Shown one piece after another: positions 32,001 through 42,285 of a stretch of DNA of 64,000 nt; within the stretch, counting starts at the first letter, position 1; every line of letters begins with the position of its first letter. Source of the stretch: Nemertoderma westbladi. Taxonomy: Eukaryota > Xenacoelomorpha > Nemertodermatida > Nemertodermatidae. Both the position numbers and the translations under genes were made by a program. Under the pieces are notes generated by a model, which was not told the DNA's origin, ran no database searches, and worked only from the letters and a program-made list of their open reading frames with translations. The stretch lies in NCBI GenBank assembly GCA_032718475.1, contig JAUCBJ010004074.1, positions 1 through 64,000 of the forward strand, written 5' to 3'.

Positions 32001-35000
32001 ATCCCAAAGGCCTGGATGGTCATCCAGTACTCCACCGGTTTCTGGTTGAGGTCTCCTTCGGGCCACCACAGAAATCGTAGACTATCTCGATCCCTATCTA
32101 ACACCTTGACTTGTAAGAACATGCCTTCTATATCGGAGGCGAAAGCAATCGAATATTGTCTCAATCTTAAAAGAATTCCCAACAAAGATTGAAGCAAGTT
32201 GGGTCCGGGTAACAATTCAGAGTTAAGGGATTGACCCATGTAAAGAGCGGAGCCATCAAACACTACTCTCACTTCATGTGGTTTACCGGGTTTAGGAACG
32301 TAATGGTGAGTTAAGTAATACGTTCTTTCAGTCACAGGTGTTTCTTCCGGTACTCTCTCCGCGCATCCCTTACTAATAAATTTCTCCAGCTGTGTTTGAT
32401 ACATTGCTTTAGCTGAAGAATTAGCCGTAAGGCGTCGATGGAGTTGCGCGATTCTTTTTTCCGCCAAGGGTCTGTTATTGATGAATTTCGGTTCTCTCTT
32501 GCGGAAAGGTAGACCGACTTCATACCTACCTTGATCTTTGAGGAAACGTGTAGTTGTCTCTTGGATCTGCTTGGCCCTTTCCTCTTCCACTGACAAGGCT
32601 TTATCGTAGGAATTGGGCTCTACCGCCTCTTGCGTAAAGAATCGTACGGCATGTTCATCTCGAGTCTTGGCATTACAACGCTCAATGACGTCATTTAACT
32701 CTTCGTTATAAGCTTCTCGTTCAGTTGGATAAAGAAGTTGACATAAGTTCACTTGGTTTTGCCAAGCCTCGATTTCCTTAAGGAGGTCGATGGTATTCTC
32801 CTCATCAAAAAGCTGGTGCACGTCGTCGTTATCTGAGGAGTATGGGGTTCCCTCAGTTAAATCGTCTCCCTCACTAGTATCATCTTCCCATTCACTCACC
32901 TGGTAGACGCGATCTTGCGGTAGTCTTTCTCTGAGTGTTCTACGGGAAGGGCCAGTAAAGTACCAACCTACTCTAGTTCTTACCGCATAGGTCTGTAGTG
33001 GCTGCGGTTGAGCAGGCCGTTTCTCCAATGTCTCCAGCGCCTCATGCGCGTTTTGGCCGAGGAGTATTTGCACTCCAGGATAATCAGTCTGGAATCGAGG
33101 TATCTTAAGATGTTGGATGCTCTCATCCTCGTCCCAATTATAAAGGTCTACTTGAGTAGTAGCGAAGTTCTTTATAGCCACCAATTTCACTGACCTTATG
33201 CTATGTTCTCCTAGTTCGTCTTGTGGGGTGGACAACGCGCCTACATAATAATCAGCTGTTACTGTAGATTTCCAAACTTGCATAATGCCTGACATATTTA
33301 GCTTGGTTCGGATCTTAGGTTGTCCAGCGAAGATGTCTTCGGCTAGTTCTTTATCAATGAATGTTCCTGTGCTGCCGGAGTCCAGGAGGGCGTTCACTAT
33401 ATAGCTTTTCTGAGGTCCATGGACCCGTAACTGGACTACAGGAAATTCTCGGATTCCTACATTGGAAGTTGGTGCTTTCCACGATGGTTGTCGCTCAGAA
33501 GTAGTTAGAGTGAAGTCGCTGTCTGTATCTTTTTCATATGTGAGTGCTCGATACACTGCGGTATTTATCATGTAACAGGATTCGTTTTCGTCGGAGAACT
33601 CGTCCGTATAGAATCCTTCCATCTCAGATTGATCAGTGTCGTTCACATCACTGAATTGGACATGTAGTTCGGAATCACTTACCTGATTAGGACTATTTCG
33701 ATCGAATTCAGCGTGCAACAAGATATGATGTTTCGCACCACACTTTGCACACCTTATGTCTGAGTAACAGGTTCGCCGTTGATGTCCTTGTCTGAGGCAA
33801 TTATAACACAACCGCTTGTCCCACATGACTTCACGTCTCTCAGTTAATGATTTCTTTAGAAATTCATCACACATATTCAAACGATGGGTCCCATCACATA
33901 GCGCACATTTTGGTTTGATGTTACTCACCTTAATCTGAGTCACATTGTGCACACTTGCCTTTTCTTTGGGCTTTCTCACCTGAATTCTCTTGGGAGACGT
34001 AGGAGGAGTTTTTCTTACCTGTTCTCTCCTGTCATTTGCTCGAGACTTGAATTTACTTACCTGATCTTTAGGCATTTTATTGACATAATAAGATCTATCA
34101 GTGTCTTTCCCGCTATCTTCTCCTTGAGAAGTCTGGCTTTCGCCGTCGTCTGTATAACACACTGGTGTTACCTTTCTTCTGGAGACGGGTTTTTCACTTA
34201 CCTTGTTTTCCGGTGTCTTCTCTCTGGACAGTTTCAGGAGCTGTAATTTCACTTCTCCATCTAGGAATGACATGAGATCAGCCATGGTAGGGTCTCGTCG
34301 TTGTTGTTCCATCATATATAACACTTTCTTATCCCAGCGTGTACCTACTCCACCCTTCGGTAAAGTAGAAGCCACTGCTCTAATAACCATAGTGTTCTGA
34401 TACTCATGAGACTTACCTAGCCAATCTAATTGTCTGCAGATCTCCTGGATCTCATCGGAAAACTCGATAATCCCGCTGCTAATAAACTTTCGGGGCGCTA
34501 CTAACTTTGCATACAAATACCCAGCGATGTTATTCCTATTACCATACCTGATGTTTAATGTATCCCAAACTTGTCTTAATCCGTCTGGATGTCCAATAAA
34601 CTTTAACGCCATTAACTTGGGAGATCCTTCCAAGCACTCGATGAGGTATCTAAGTTTCTCTCCATTAGATAGTACAGAGTTCTGTATGTTATCTTTGTAA
34701 TATTCATTAAAAGGTAACCATTTCATCTCATCCCCATTGAACTTGATGATCTCTCCCACCTTCACCGCTTGCCGGGCTTCGGTTCTAGCCATTTGACACG
34801 TAAAACTTTCTTGGGCCATCGTGTTATTTAATATCGAGTTATCGGTATATAAATTTCTCGGATTATGATCAGGTCTATAGGGAATGTCATTATCAACAGG
34901 TCTATAATTACCCTTAATAGGGTTCACTATAGGAGTTTCTACTTCGCTAGCAGTATATATGCGTGTAGGCTCCACACCTTGCGCATGAGATACTTCAGAC

Positions 35001-35365
35001 CTAACAGGTTGACACATTGTTACCGAGGGTGGTGGTATACCCTTTTGAGTATTTACTAATTTATCGCATTCTAGCGCGATACTTTGCTGCACTTCTTGCA
35101 ACTCTAGTCTACTTTCCCTTACTGTGCCCTTGAATTGCTGAACAGTCTCCTGCATCTGCCCGAGCAGGAGATCCATCCCCCGCTGTCTCTCGTCCACCCA
35201 TTCGACCGCCGAAGCGGGAGTCGCCAACGTTGTAGCGGGCGGACGAGGGACCACGGGCGACAAATCAGGAATATTTCGCTCGGGATCCAGGACCTGAACT
35301 GTCTCCTGGGCAGTTCTACTGGGCACAGGTAGCTTAGTGCTATGTAGAGGGAATTTAGAGTTAGC
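29012..35365 (-). CDS. pol: GIANT copy B Gag-Pol, part after the in-frame stop
   Basis: Open frame of about 2,100 codons in the same frame as the upstream gag frame. In order: DUF1759-type capsid domain (FNGDEMKWLPFNEYYKDNI, about nt 34740); zinc knuckles CALCDGTHRLNMC, CYNCLRQGHQRRTC and CAKCGAKHHILLH (about 33900-33730); aspartic protease DSGSTGTFI (33373-33381); reverse transcriptase YMDD (31883-31897); RNase H with GDASDMGIGIV (31349-31357) and YWTDALLVLEYI; integrase with HHCC, catalytic Asp in VDLFGP (about 30010), Asp in RSDKGTNF (about 29825) and Glu in SWERLIRS (about 29672); and a C-terminal DUF5641-type region. All catalytic residues I can check are present. There is no ATG near the frame start; the apparent beginning is a stop-codon artefact. 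Confidence 0.9.
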   Translation of the reverse strand, partial: ANSKFPLHSTKLPVPSRTAQETVQVLDPERNIPDLSPVVPRPPATTLATPASAVEWVDERQRGMDLLLGQMQETVQQFKGTVRESRLELQEVQQSIALECDKLVNTQKGIPPPSVTMCQPVRSEVSHAQGVEPTRIYTASEVETPIVNPIKGNYRPVDNDIPYRPDHNPRNLYTDNSILNNTMAQESFTCQMARTEARQAVKVGEIIKFNGDEMKWLPFNEYYKDNIQNSVLSNGEKLRYLIECLEGSPKLMALKFIGHPDGLRQVWDTLNIRYGNRNNIAGYLYAKLVAPRKFISSGIIEFSDEIQEICRQLDWLGKSHEYQNTMVIRAVASTLPKGGVGTRWDKKVLYMMEQQRRDPTMADLMSFLDGEVKLQLLKLSREKTPENKVSEKPVSRRKVTPVCYTDDGESQTSQGEDSGKDTDRSYYVNKMPKDQVSKFKSRANDRREQVRKTPPTSPKRIQVRKPKEKASVHNVTQIKVSNIKPKCALCDGTHRLNMCDEFLKKSLTERREVMWDKRLCYNCLRQGHQRRTCYSDIRCAKCGAKHHILLHAEFDRNSPNQVSDSELHVQFSDVNDTDQSEMEGFYTDEFSDENESCYMINTAVYRALTYEKDTDSDFTLTTSERQPSWKAPTSNVGIREFPVVQLRVHGPQKSYIVNALLDSGSTGTFIDKELAEDIFAGQPKIRTKLNMSGIMQVWKSTVTADYYVGALSTPQDELGEHSIRSVKLVAIKNFATTQVDLYNWDEDESIQHLKIPRFQTDYPGVQILLGQNAHEALETLEKRPAQPQPLQTYAVRTRVGWYFTGPSRRTLRERLPQDRVYQVSEWEDDTSEGDDLTEGTPYSSDNDDVHQLFDEENTIDLLKEIEAWQNQVNLCQLLYPTEREAYNEELNDVIERCNAKTRDEHAVRFFTQEAVEPNSYDKALSVEEERAKQIQETTTRFLKDQGRYEVGLPFRKREPKFINNRPLAEKRIAQLHRRLTANSSAKAMYQTQLEKFISKGCAERVPEETPVTERTYYLTHHYVPKPGKPHEVRVVFDGSALYMGQSLNSELLPGPNLLQSLLGILLRLRQYSIAFASDIEGMFLQVKVLDRDRDSLRFLWWPEGDLNQKPVEYWMTIQAFGIISSPSNACSVVRTTAEDNREAFSKEVIDNIKRDIYMDDNLKSLPSVEEAIEVAKGTVECLKRGGFRLTKFTSNSREFLESIPAEDRGAKDLDLIKDDLPETKTLGLKWDTERDILFFQLKQRDNPVRTKRICLSILSTYFDPLGFISPVILIARSLVQQMWLENHSWDDPLKGELLKKWMKWEDSLPAIEDFIISRSYFGHVLPTYSYQLHVFGDASDMGIGIVAYLRVETPDGIKVALVTSKALINNKLKVPRAELKAALYATAIGRNVTEQIDYPLEKTVYWTDALLVLEYITNEVCQFSVFVTNRVAIILSRTTMDQWRHCPGTINPADIASRGATPKELVNTPEWLGGPDFLYKEEEEWPPHLTTAEIRQAKGAEKVKPKTRASKSKLFKPAVDLSVLFTSGEDALDQKPTATTKEVLEIRDKDWKSGIPDIAQGLSPLLQRAIRHYSSWNRLCKAVTYLKRCFHHRYSGTKTNSDDAPSTSARVHVVKDLPKYKISDRFLKEKISYQEHDETNKQMLRLLQCYEDSDKYFLLLRNPQMRLRDRFSSTMIDGLIRVGGRLTNAPLSFDTKFPILIRNLDIQIKMIVDVHSKLYHAGRERVLSEIRTRYYFYKPRRALNQVLRNCIPCRKAFSRPLTQREAELPRERVSFYEPPFTNTGVDLFGPIEVYRARTIVKRWCVIFVCMTCRAIHLDMVNDLSTNSFVLSLRRQIARFGTSNTMRSDKGTNFIGANNEIQAYVKDWNKRQVDDQLKITASSWTFNAADAPWWGGSWERLIRSVKTAFHFIVPCRAYLTDELLRTLMEEIAAYLNERPLMPVSSSPDSLEALTPAHFLLKKPVAMLPRSEISDGDEYCRRTWQLMQLLSRRFADHFEKHYLPTLQLRTKWFAQQENVSAGDMVLIVDPDLPRKRWQTGRIIETHISSDGLVRSVELVVMRRNFKKPGIVFETQQLNRPVGRLCLLERDRELSGNYGRQETLPTTTSLIQPTSRDSPT

Positions 35366-37165
35366 TTAAGGGAGCACAGGTGTGTCTATCACCGAAGGGG
35401 TGATTTCAAAAACAGGCCTAATTATTTCAGGCTCATCTACTATAGTAGGGAGTCTTTCTATTTTAATTATTTGGTCTGTAGGTTCTGTACTACCTAAGTT
35501 GGTGTTATTTAGTTGCCTTCTAACAGCTGGAGGCAAATCAGGCAATTTCTGACGGTGGAATGTTCTTTTACGTCTACTTAGACGAGATCTATTTCCCTTG
35601 CCTTCAGTATCGGTGGTATCGCCTTCCTCAGATGATGTATATCCCTGTCTTTTGGGAGTAGATCGATTCATCATCTGCATATTACTAGCTGTTAACTGTT
35701 TATTTATGCAGTCTTGATTCTCCTGAATGTTTTCCAATTCTAATTGGGTGGTTTCTTCAGTCGCTCTCCGTTCGGCTTCTGCCACTGCCTCTGCGGCCTT
35801 TCTTTCAGCCTCGGCCGCCTTTGCTTCTGCCGCTGCCGCTGCCGCTTTTGCCTCTGCCGCTGCCTCTGCCGCCTTTGCCTCTGCCGCTGCCGCTTTTGCC
35901 TCTGCCGCTGCCGCTGCCGCTTTTGCCTCTGCTGCTGCCTCTGCCGCTGCCGCTTTTCTTTCTGCTTCTGCAGCTACCACTGCTGCTTTCTTTCTGTCTT
36001 CTATACGTTTTTTCTTTACTTGTTCCTCCTGGACTCGTGTGATGCGGAGTTGTTCATCAAATTTAGCCTGGTTCGCAGCCCTCATTTCCACATCGATGGC
36101 ATCCAACACAAGCTTGGTTCCTTCACTATTAGGGCTAAGTCCCTCTAACCTTCTCCTCAACTCGTCATCACCTAAAAAACGTTGATAGTCTGACAGATAG
36201 ATGTCAATGGCATCCCTCTTATGCGGCTTCTCTGCCGTCGCTTCACTTTCCACTTGGGAAAAAGTAGCGTCTGTTGATTCTCCATGGGTTGAGCGCTCCT
36301 CTAGCTGAGCTTTCCACTGAGCTGTTCCTTGAACCTGGAGACTCACCCTTTGAAACCAAGTCTTTACGGCAACTTGCAACGACGTGTCTTGTCTTCGTTT
36401 AGAAGCTTCTTCAAAGGCCGATAAAATTAGCCTGATTCGCAGAATTCTTTCTCTAACTTGATAAAGCAGTTGTCCCTGCTCTTGAGGTCCTTGTGGTTGT
36501 TGAAACAGTTGTCCTTTTACTCGCTCCATAGAGCTGAAGAATCCCTGTGCGTATCCGGCTGCGGACCTCTTCCACACAGCTGGATCTATAGTTTCCTTGG
36601 CTACTCCCATCCGGTGTATGTCTTCCCAGGCAGCTTCTGATAAATCAAACGGGAGTCCGGGTCCGGGGAAGTTCCATTGCGACTCGACAATAGACTTCAG
36701 TTCTTCACTCGTGTATCCCGCATAATTATCTTTAGTTGATCGTTGACTTCTCGCCCAATCGATCTGGTGTTCTTCCACTGCAATCAATAACCTAGTGAGT
36801 ACGGCTGCAGGAAGGATGAGAAGGGGATCCGAATAAACCGCTTCCGTCATCTTTGCTCCGCGCTCGGGTGTCAGCTCTACAGTATCCTCACTACTGGAGC
36901 TGTTGGGCCGTTGAGAAATAAGTTCTTGGCTAGCGGGTTGTTGCTGTTCTGCTGCTTCTTGGTCCCGCTTGACCTGAGCTCGAGTGCCTATGATAGACCT
37001 ACGATGTTGGACCAGCCTAGGTTCTGTTATTACTACTGGAGGGATGACCTTCCTCACAGTGGGAGGTGAACTGAACTTAGGTGTAGACGGTTCTACACCT
37101 TTATCTGAGTCGCAGATAGTTACATCCAATAAACTGTCTGACAGGTTCTGCTTAGTATCAGACAT
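35366..37165 (-). CDS. gag: GIANT copy B Gag N-terminal region
   Basis: 599 codons from ATG at 37165 to a TAA at 35366-35368. The N-terminal third is Ser/Thr/Pro/Gln-rich; the middle (WARSQRSTKDNYAGYT, WNFPGPGLPFDLSEAAWEDI) resembles no domain I know. Residues about 385-470 are an Ala/Glu/Lys repeat of AEAKAAA type, predicted as one long charged helix. The equivalent place in copy C reads GAA, not TAA, and the frame simply continues, so this is the N-terminal part of one long Gag-Pol and the stop is a copy-specific lesion. This N-terminal extension of about 600 residues before the capsid domain is unusual for BEL/Pao. Confidence 0.82.
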   Translation of the reverse strand: MSDTKQNLSDSLLDVTICDSDKGVEPSTPKFSSPPTVRKVIPPVVITEPRLVQHRRSIIGTRAQVKRDQEAAEQQQPASQELISQRPNSSSSEDTVELTPERGAKMTEAVYSDPLLILPAAVLTRLLIAVEEHQIDWARSQRSTKDNYAGYTSEELKSIVESQWNFPGPGLPFDLSEAAWEDIHRMGVAKETIDPAVWKRSAAGYAQGFFSSMERVKGQLFQQPQGPQEQGQLLYQVRERILRIRLILSAFEEASKRRQDTSLQVAVKTWFQRVSLQVQGTAQWKAQLEERSTHGESTDATFSQVESEATAEKPHKRDAIDIYLSDYQRFLGDDELRRRLEGLSPNSEGTKLVLDAIDVEMRAANQAKFDEQLRITRVQEEQVKKKRIEDRKKAAVVAAEAERKAAAAEAAAEAKAAAAAAEAKAAAAEAKAAEAAAEAKAAAAAAEAKAAEAERKAAEAVAEAERRATEETTQLELENIQENQDCINKQLTASNMQMMNRSTPKRQGYTSSEEGDTTDTEGKGNRSRLSRRKRTFHRQKLPDLPPAVRRQLNNTNLGSTEPTDQIIKIERLPTIVDEPEIIRPVFEITPSVIDTPVLP

Positions 37166-39428
37166 GTTTGTTTACACAGTTGAATGTCTACCGCTATATT
37201 ACAGTCTAAGCAAGTCTAGTAATTCAGTGTTAACTGCTAGCCTAGTAATTAATTACCGATACTGCTACTCAGTGTAGCGTGATATATATATAATATATTA
37301 GAATACCGGTATGCTTATAGTATATATAACTATATAAGTACTATTACAGACTAGGTTTATCACAGAATACCGGTATAATTTTAGCACAAATATATATAAA
37401 TATATAATAGGCCTATCGGGAATACCGGTATACAGCTTACAGTTTGTAGTATATATAATTCTGGACTAGAATTAATTACAAGTACCGGTATAATTTCAGC
37501 CTAAGTTTATAGAAATAAAGATAATAGGCCTATTGTAAATACCGGTATATCAATTATTTTAAATAACTGAATTTCTGAATTTCAAGGGTTACTTGGTTAC
37601 TTTAACTTACTTTATTACCGTTATTTAAGCAGTAGTCCAACTGATATTGAGACCTAATTGTTGTATGGCAGGCCTACTATTTATAAATCGTTAGATTTGA
37701 TTTATAATATATATATACCCGTTTTAATGGGTTTTGTCAATTGTTTGAAATAAATGTTATTATTTCTGGGGAGTAATCACTACACAAAGCGGTGCGCTTT
37801 CAGTGAAGTGTTACTTATAGGACACTAAAACAAATAATACTAATTTACCTAAGTTACTTAATACTACAAATTACGTACAATTCGGGTGAGATTACAATCT
37901 CTAAATAAACACAAAAATTTACAAAAAACACAAAATCCGAATTTACAGGGTAATTTTACAAGAAGTCTACAAACCAGCCTAACAAAGGGTTAGAAATCTG
38001 GTTATTACAACGGACAGGGTACTGCGGTATTTGAAAATAATACGTAGTAGTAAATACACTGCGTTGTCCAGATAGGAAAATACCACCGCCTGACGACCTA
38101 TAGCCGTATCGCTATAGGTACTACGTTATGTATCACGGAGTGTTCCTACCTAGAAGTTAATAGAGCTAATCGAACGTGCCTATCAACCACTTTACAACAC
38201 AAATATAATGCCTACACTAATTACTTTCGGAAAGCACTGTACACTAAACCCTAAATTAGGTACGAGTACTTGTACAACAGATAATCAGTAGTTAAATATA
38301 CTTGAACAGCTAAAAGAACCACGGCATCTGCTGGAGTGACCGATGCACAAAATCACCAGTCTTTACCTACGCCAAGCAGCCCGTGTAGTACCGGGGTTAA
38401 TTTAACTATAGCGGTATGTATAACAAACACAATTACTGTAGGAACAAACTTGGGGAATGAATGTTGCGAATAATCGCATAAACTCTGAATAATAAATATT
38501 ACGCTATGCGTAAAAACCACTCAAACAAAATGCAGACCAAATACTGACAGACTACCATCAAGCCTAAACAAACTACGGTATATGCAGACTCCGAAATGAT
38601 TAGGTAGTATGCGTTCTAACCCAGTAGTACGACTTATTCTTTAGTTGGGGGTTTACCTTACAGCAATGGCTGCCCCTACTTCCTAACCGTTCTTTATCGG
38701 ACAGATGCTTTACACACACCGAAATCCGTTCAGACCTAATAGCAGCCAGACAACTATCCAGCCTACAAATTATCTAAATAAATATTATACGCTACCCGTA
38801 CAGACTACACAAACAAAGTACAGACTAAACGATGGCAGACCACTCTCAAGCCTAAATAAACTACAGGACATGCAGACTCCGAAATGATTAGGTAGTATGC
38901 GTTCTAACCCAGTAGTACGACTTATTCTTTAGTTGGGGGTTTACCTTACAGCATTGGCTGCCCCTACTTCCTAACCGTTCTTTATCGGACAGGTGATCTA
39001 CACACACTGCAATCCGTTCAGACTTAACAGCAATCAGACAGCAGCCCAGCCTACAAATTGTCTGTACAATATGATCAGGCTTACACGCCTTCTGTTCAAT
39101 ACTGGCCTACAAATAAATAAAACTGACAGAAATAAGTAAGCTCCAAAAGAAACAAGGGGTGTAGAGTCCCTAATCTCTTAAACAGCCTACCGGTATACAA
39201 TAATCAAATCGAATAATACTAATGTACTTATACAGGAAGTACCGGTTAGGACAGTTAGGCCTACGGACCTACAGAAGTACCGGTTCTGGCAGTTGGACCT
39301 ACGGACCTACGGCAGTACCGGTTCTGGCAGTTGGGCCTACTGACCTACAGATGTACCGTTCAGGTTTACCGGTTGACCGGTACTTTCAACTGTATTGCTT
39401 ACTGCAATAAAGAAGCTATATCCGTTAT
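37166..39428 (-). other. GIANT leader, copy B
   Basis: About 2.26 kb between the 5' LTR and gag, shared with copies A and C. It contains a tandem doublet of about 290-bp period (ATGCAGACTCCGAAATG at 38582 and 38872), and near gag several ATACCGGTAT palindromes (about 37302, 37367, 37423, 37540). Directly inside the LTR the sequence is AATAACGGATAT (element orientation), which does not have the TGG start of a normal primer-binding site. No conserved ORF. Confidence 0.75.
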
Positions 39429-40594
39429 TGTTTGCGCTTTCAGACCTTTGGCAGTTTAACCCGCCAAATTATGATGTCTTCTAGATAATAAATCACTTTT
39501 AGCCTATGACAAGTATTTAATTCACTACACTAGTCGAAACCAATCTGTGCGCGATCATTCACCCGCTGGATATACCCGGGAGATTGGGTTCGACGGCTTA
39601 ATCTTATTGCTATGTAAGCTTAATGTATTATTCGACTGACAGTATTATATAATCTATGACAATATTATTCACCTTCGGGGAATATTAACAGTTCCTTTAG
39701 GACGTGGCGCTCTATCTATATAAACAGAGTTATGACTTAAACTACTCACAACGATATGGCTTAGTTATAATTCACATATATGGCGCATTCTTTAGGAAAT
39801 GCTTCGTTATCAGTCTCACTCATACACAATGCTGCACAATACTGCACACTGATCTGCCGATCTTCACTGATTTTAGTTATATATAAAAGGAACACGGACC
39901 GACTCATGTAGGGTCTATCAAATAACATTAGATTCACTTCAAACCACTTTAACATAAGTCACAATCGTTATATGTAACCTTTCTCTCTTACCTTCGGTAT
40001 ATCAAGAATATTGGGTTTCGGGGTTATTTATCGTTATTCCAAATATAATAATTCATCAACCATATTATGAAGAACTGACAGTAAATAGCAGTATAACAAT
40101 AGAAAGACCAAACATCAGTTTGATAAATCAGTTTGGTTTGTTTTGATAACGGATATATGTCCTTATAATTAAGCCTACTAGTGTTAGACTAAAACAGAAA
40201 AGCACAAAATATTTCCAAGCCGTTCTCTCCTGGCTCAGGACAGAAAGACCAACAACACTAAAAACTGATAAGAATAACCTTATTTACAAAATCTTCCACC
40301 CACCACAGAGAATGAGCATACAGATAGGAAAATTCAGTTCAGTAGATCTGTGATAGGTCGAAATCAAAACCAACTCAAATCCTATTGGCAGATACAGAAA
40401 GCAGGGCTGTGGGGCAACCTTCCCAAGCTGGTTGGACGATCAAACGTAGCCCAGATCCCTTCGCACAGCAAATCAGCCAATCAGCCGGTAGCTTGCACTA
40501 TTCGAGTTATAGATCCCTTTTTAGAGTATTCCAGCGCCTGGGGGGAACTGGTTAGCAAGGCAAACGAATCAGTTATCCCACAAAAGCTTTTACA
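39429..40594 (-). repeat. 5' LTR of GIANT copy B
   Basis: 1166 bp; TGTTTGCGC at the inner edge, GCTTTTACA at the outer edge (plus-strand view). Near-identical to 17628-18793. A CCAAT word (AGCCAATCAGCC at about 40474) lies in the presumed U3. Confidence 0.92.
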
Positions 40595-40599
40595 CGCAG
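40595..40599. repeat. Target-site duplication CGCAG, right
   Basis: Matches 17623-17627. Confidence 0.85.
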
Positions 40600-41248
40600 G
40601 ATAAATAATCTCAGATGTTTGGAAGTAAGACGCAAACTACGAAGATACGCAGTCTTTGAAGTCTTACATCAGTACGAACAACACCAGACAGACCGGGTAA
40701 CGATCAAACCATACTGGGATAAGGACATCCGACAAGTGGGAGCCTAGACATAGCCCGGTCTCAGTCTTATTACAAGGCGGGGATGAATTCCCCAGGATGT
40801 AAAATTTAATGTAAAACTAACAAAGAAGAAATCCCGAACAAACGATTTTCTTTGCAATAAATGGCTCTCAGAACTCCAGACTTACAGTATAACTGTATAT
40901 AGGCTGTATATGCAGTACATGAAAGCTTGGTTAACATATCATTGCTTTCGCCGTGAGGACCAGCCTGCGCACAATCTTGAGGTTTAGCAGCCTCATAGAG
41001 AAAATAAGCATGGTGGACGGCCCACTTTCGGAAGACGTCTCCTAAATGACACTGGCCTTGAAGATTCGGATAATCTCGCGAAATGTCATTGCAAGCCGGC
41101 ATAGCATTCTTAAATAATGTACGTATTCTTAATATATTTTGCGATACGTTTTGTATTTTCATTTTCTATTTATGATAATTGGCAATTTTGTAAAAAATAA
41201 TTCAAAATTAAAAAAAAATGAAAAACCCATGTTTCTTCAAATTTTTCA
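40600..41248. other. Stretch without a recognised gene
   Basis: Plus-strand 40601-40750 is open and reads NNLRCLEVRRKLRRYAVFEV, and 40806-41162 is open on the minus strand (118 codons, with CNDISRDYPNLQGQCHLGDV). Neither resembles a family I know, and no support beyond openness is available. The left flank of copy B (17493-17622) also has a short open frame starting MGIQENTQRKE; the two flanks were contiguous before insertion. Confidence 0.4.
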
Positions 41249-42285
41249 TTAAAAAATGGGGAAATATTATGAAATCAAGAAATCTAGTCAAAATTTATTG
41301 AAGCTTGTGAAATTACCTTTCATATAAATAAAAAATTGCAAAAAACGGTTAACGGGTTTTATCTCCCCTACGGTGTTATCTTATTTTGTACATGTCTCCA
41401 ATGTGGTTGAAAAATGCATAGAGAAACGATACCATAGGAAAGGGGATCATCAAAGTACATAAAAATTTGAAAAAATAATATTTTTTGGAGCCCCCTAGCG
41501 GCCTTTGTATGATTTAAAAAATTTCACTAAAAAGACTACTTCTCCGTTATTTTCCATTTTTATTTTTCGATACCACATTTTAGGAATTTTGGGGCGGGGG
41601 GCGCCGGCGGGGGGCGCCGGCGGGGGGCTTGGAGGCTACCCCTCTAGGTGCAATAAAAAACAAATTTCTGTAATTATTAACGAGGCGGGATATTTTCGCA
41701 CTTGATCAGATCATTAATAAATATACATCTCTCTCCAGGGGAAACTCGACGCAACAGTTAATTGCTCTCAAAAATAAAACCTCTAACCTGTTCTAATGAG
41801 TTTCATTTATTGTTATAGTTAGAATATAGTGCCACTAATAACCTGCTCCTCTCCCTAAATAGAGAATTTAACTTAATTAATTTAAATATATTAATTCACC
41901 GATTGGATTTGTGTACAGTTGTTGTCCTCCATCTCTAATAATCGGTATTGATCGAGTGTCTGCCAATGTTTGTCTCAACTCAGTCTGTCAGTAGGACTCA
42001 TCTCAAAACTATCCACAGTTGTTAGACCTACAGTGTTAGACCTACAGGTATTACTGTATTAGGCTACCTGCAAGGACTACTATTATAGTAGTCCTTGGCT
42101 ACCTGCCATACCTGCCTACCGCAGTACAGCAGTACCGGTACTGAAGAAATACTGAAATATACTGCAGTACAGACTGTACTACACCACACCACAACTACTG
42201 AACTACCGCAGTACCGTTCTGCCGTTACCGGTACCAAACAACCAGACTTCATTCATTCACATTCTGACATTGCAGCATTGCAGCA

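Larger units (their letters stand above)
17628..40594 (-). mobile_element. GIANT BEL/Pao-type retroelement, copy B, with nested element D
   Basis: Two 1166-bp direct LTRs flank an internal region read on the minus strand: leader, Gag-Pol, structured spacer, damaged post-pol region, purine tract. The total is 22,967 bp; removing nested element D and one target repeat leaves about 15.8 kb, far above the usual 6-10 kb of this superfamily. By eye I see three differences between the two LTRs, so insertion was recent. Defects are a single in-frame stop in Gag-Pol, the D insertion in the spacer, and large deletions in the post-pol region. The post-pol region being short here and complete in copy C means the intact element would be about 18 kb. 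Confidence 0.9.

Noticed and set aside
31587-32192. Plus-strand frame of 201 codons at 31587-32192
   Set aside because: Antisense shadow of the copy B reverse transcriptase.
35366-35368. Programmed read-through of the copy B gag stop
   Set aside because: Copy C has a sense codon there and no read-through context is evident; a private nonsense change is simpler.
35727-36185. Plus-strand Ala/Ser-rich frames at 35727-36185
   Set aside because: Antisense of the Ala/Glu/Lys repeat in copy B Gag.
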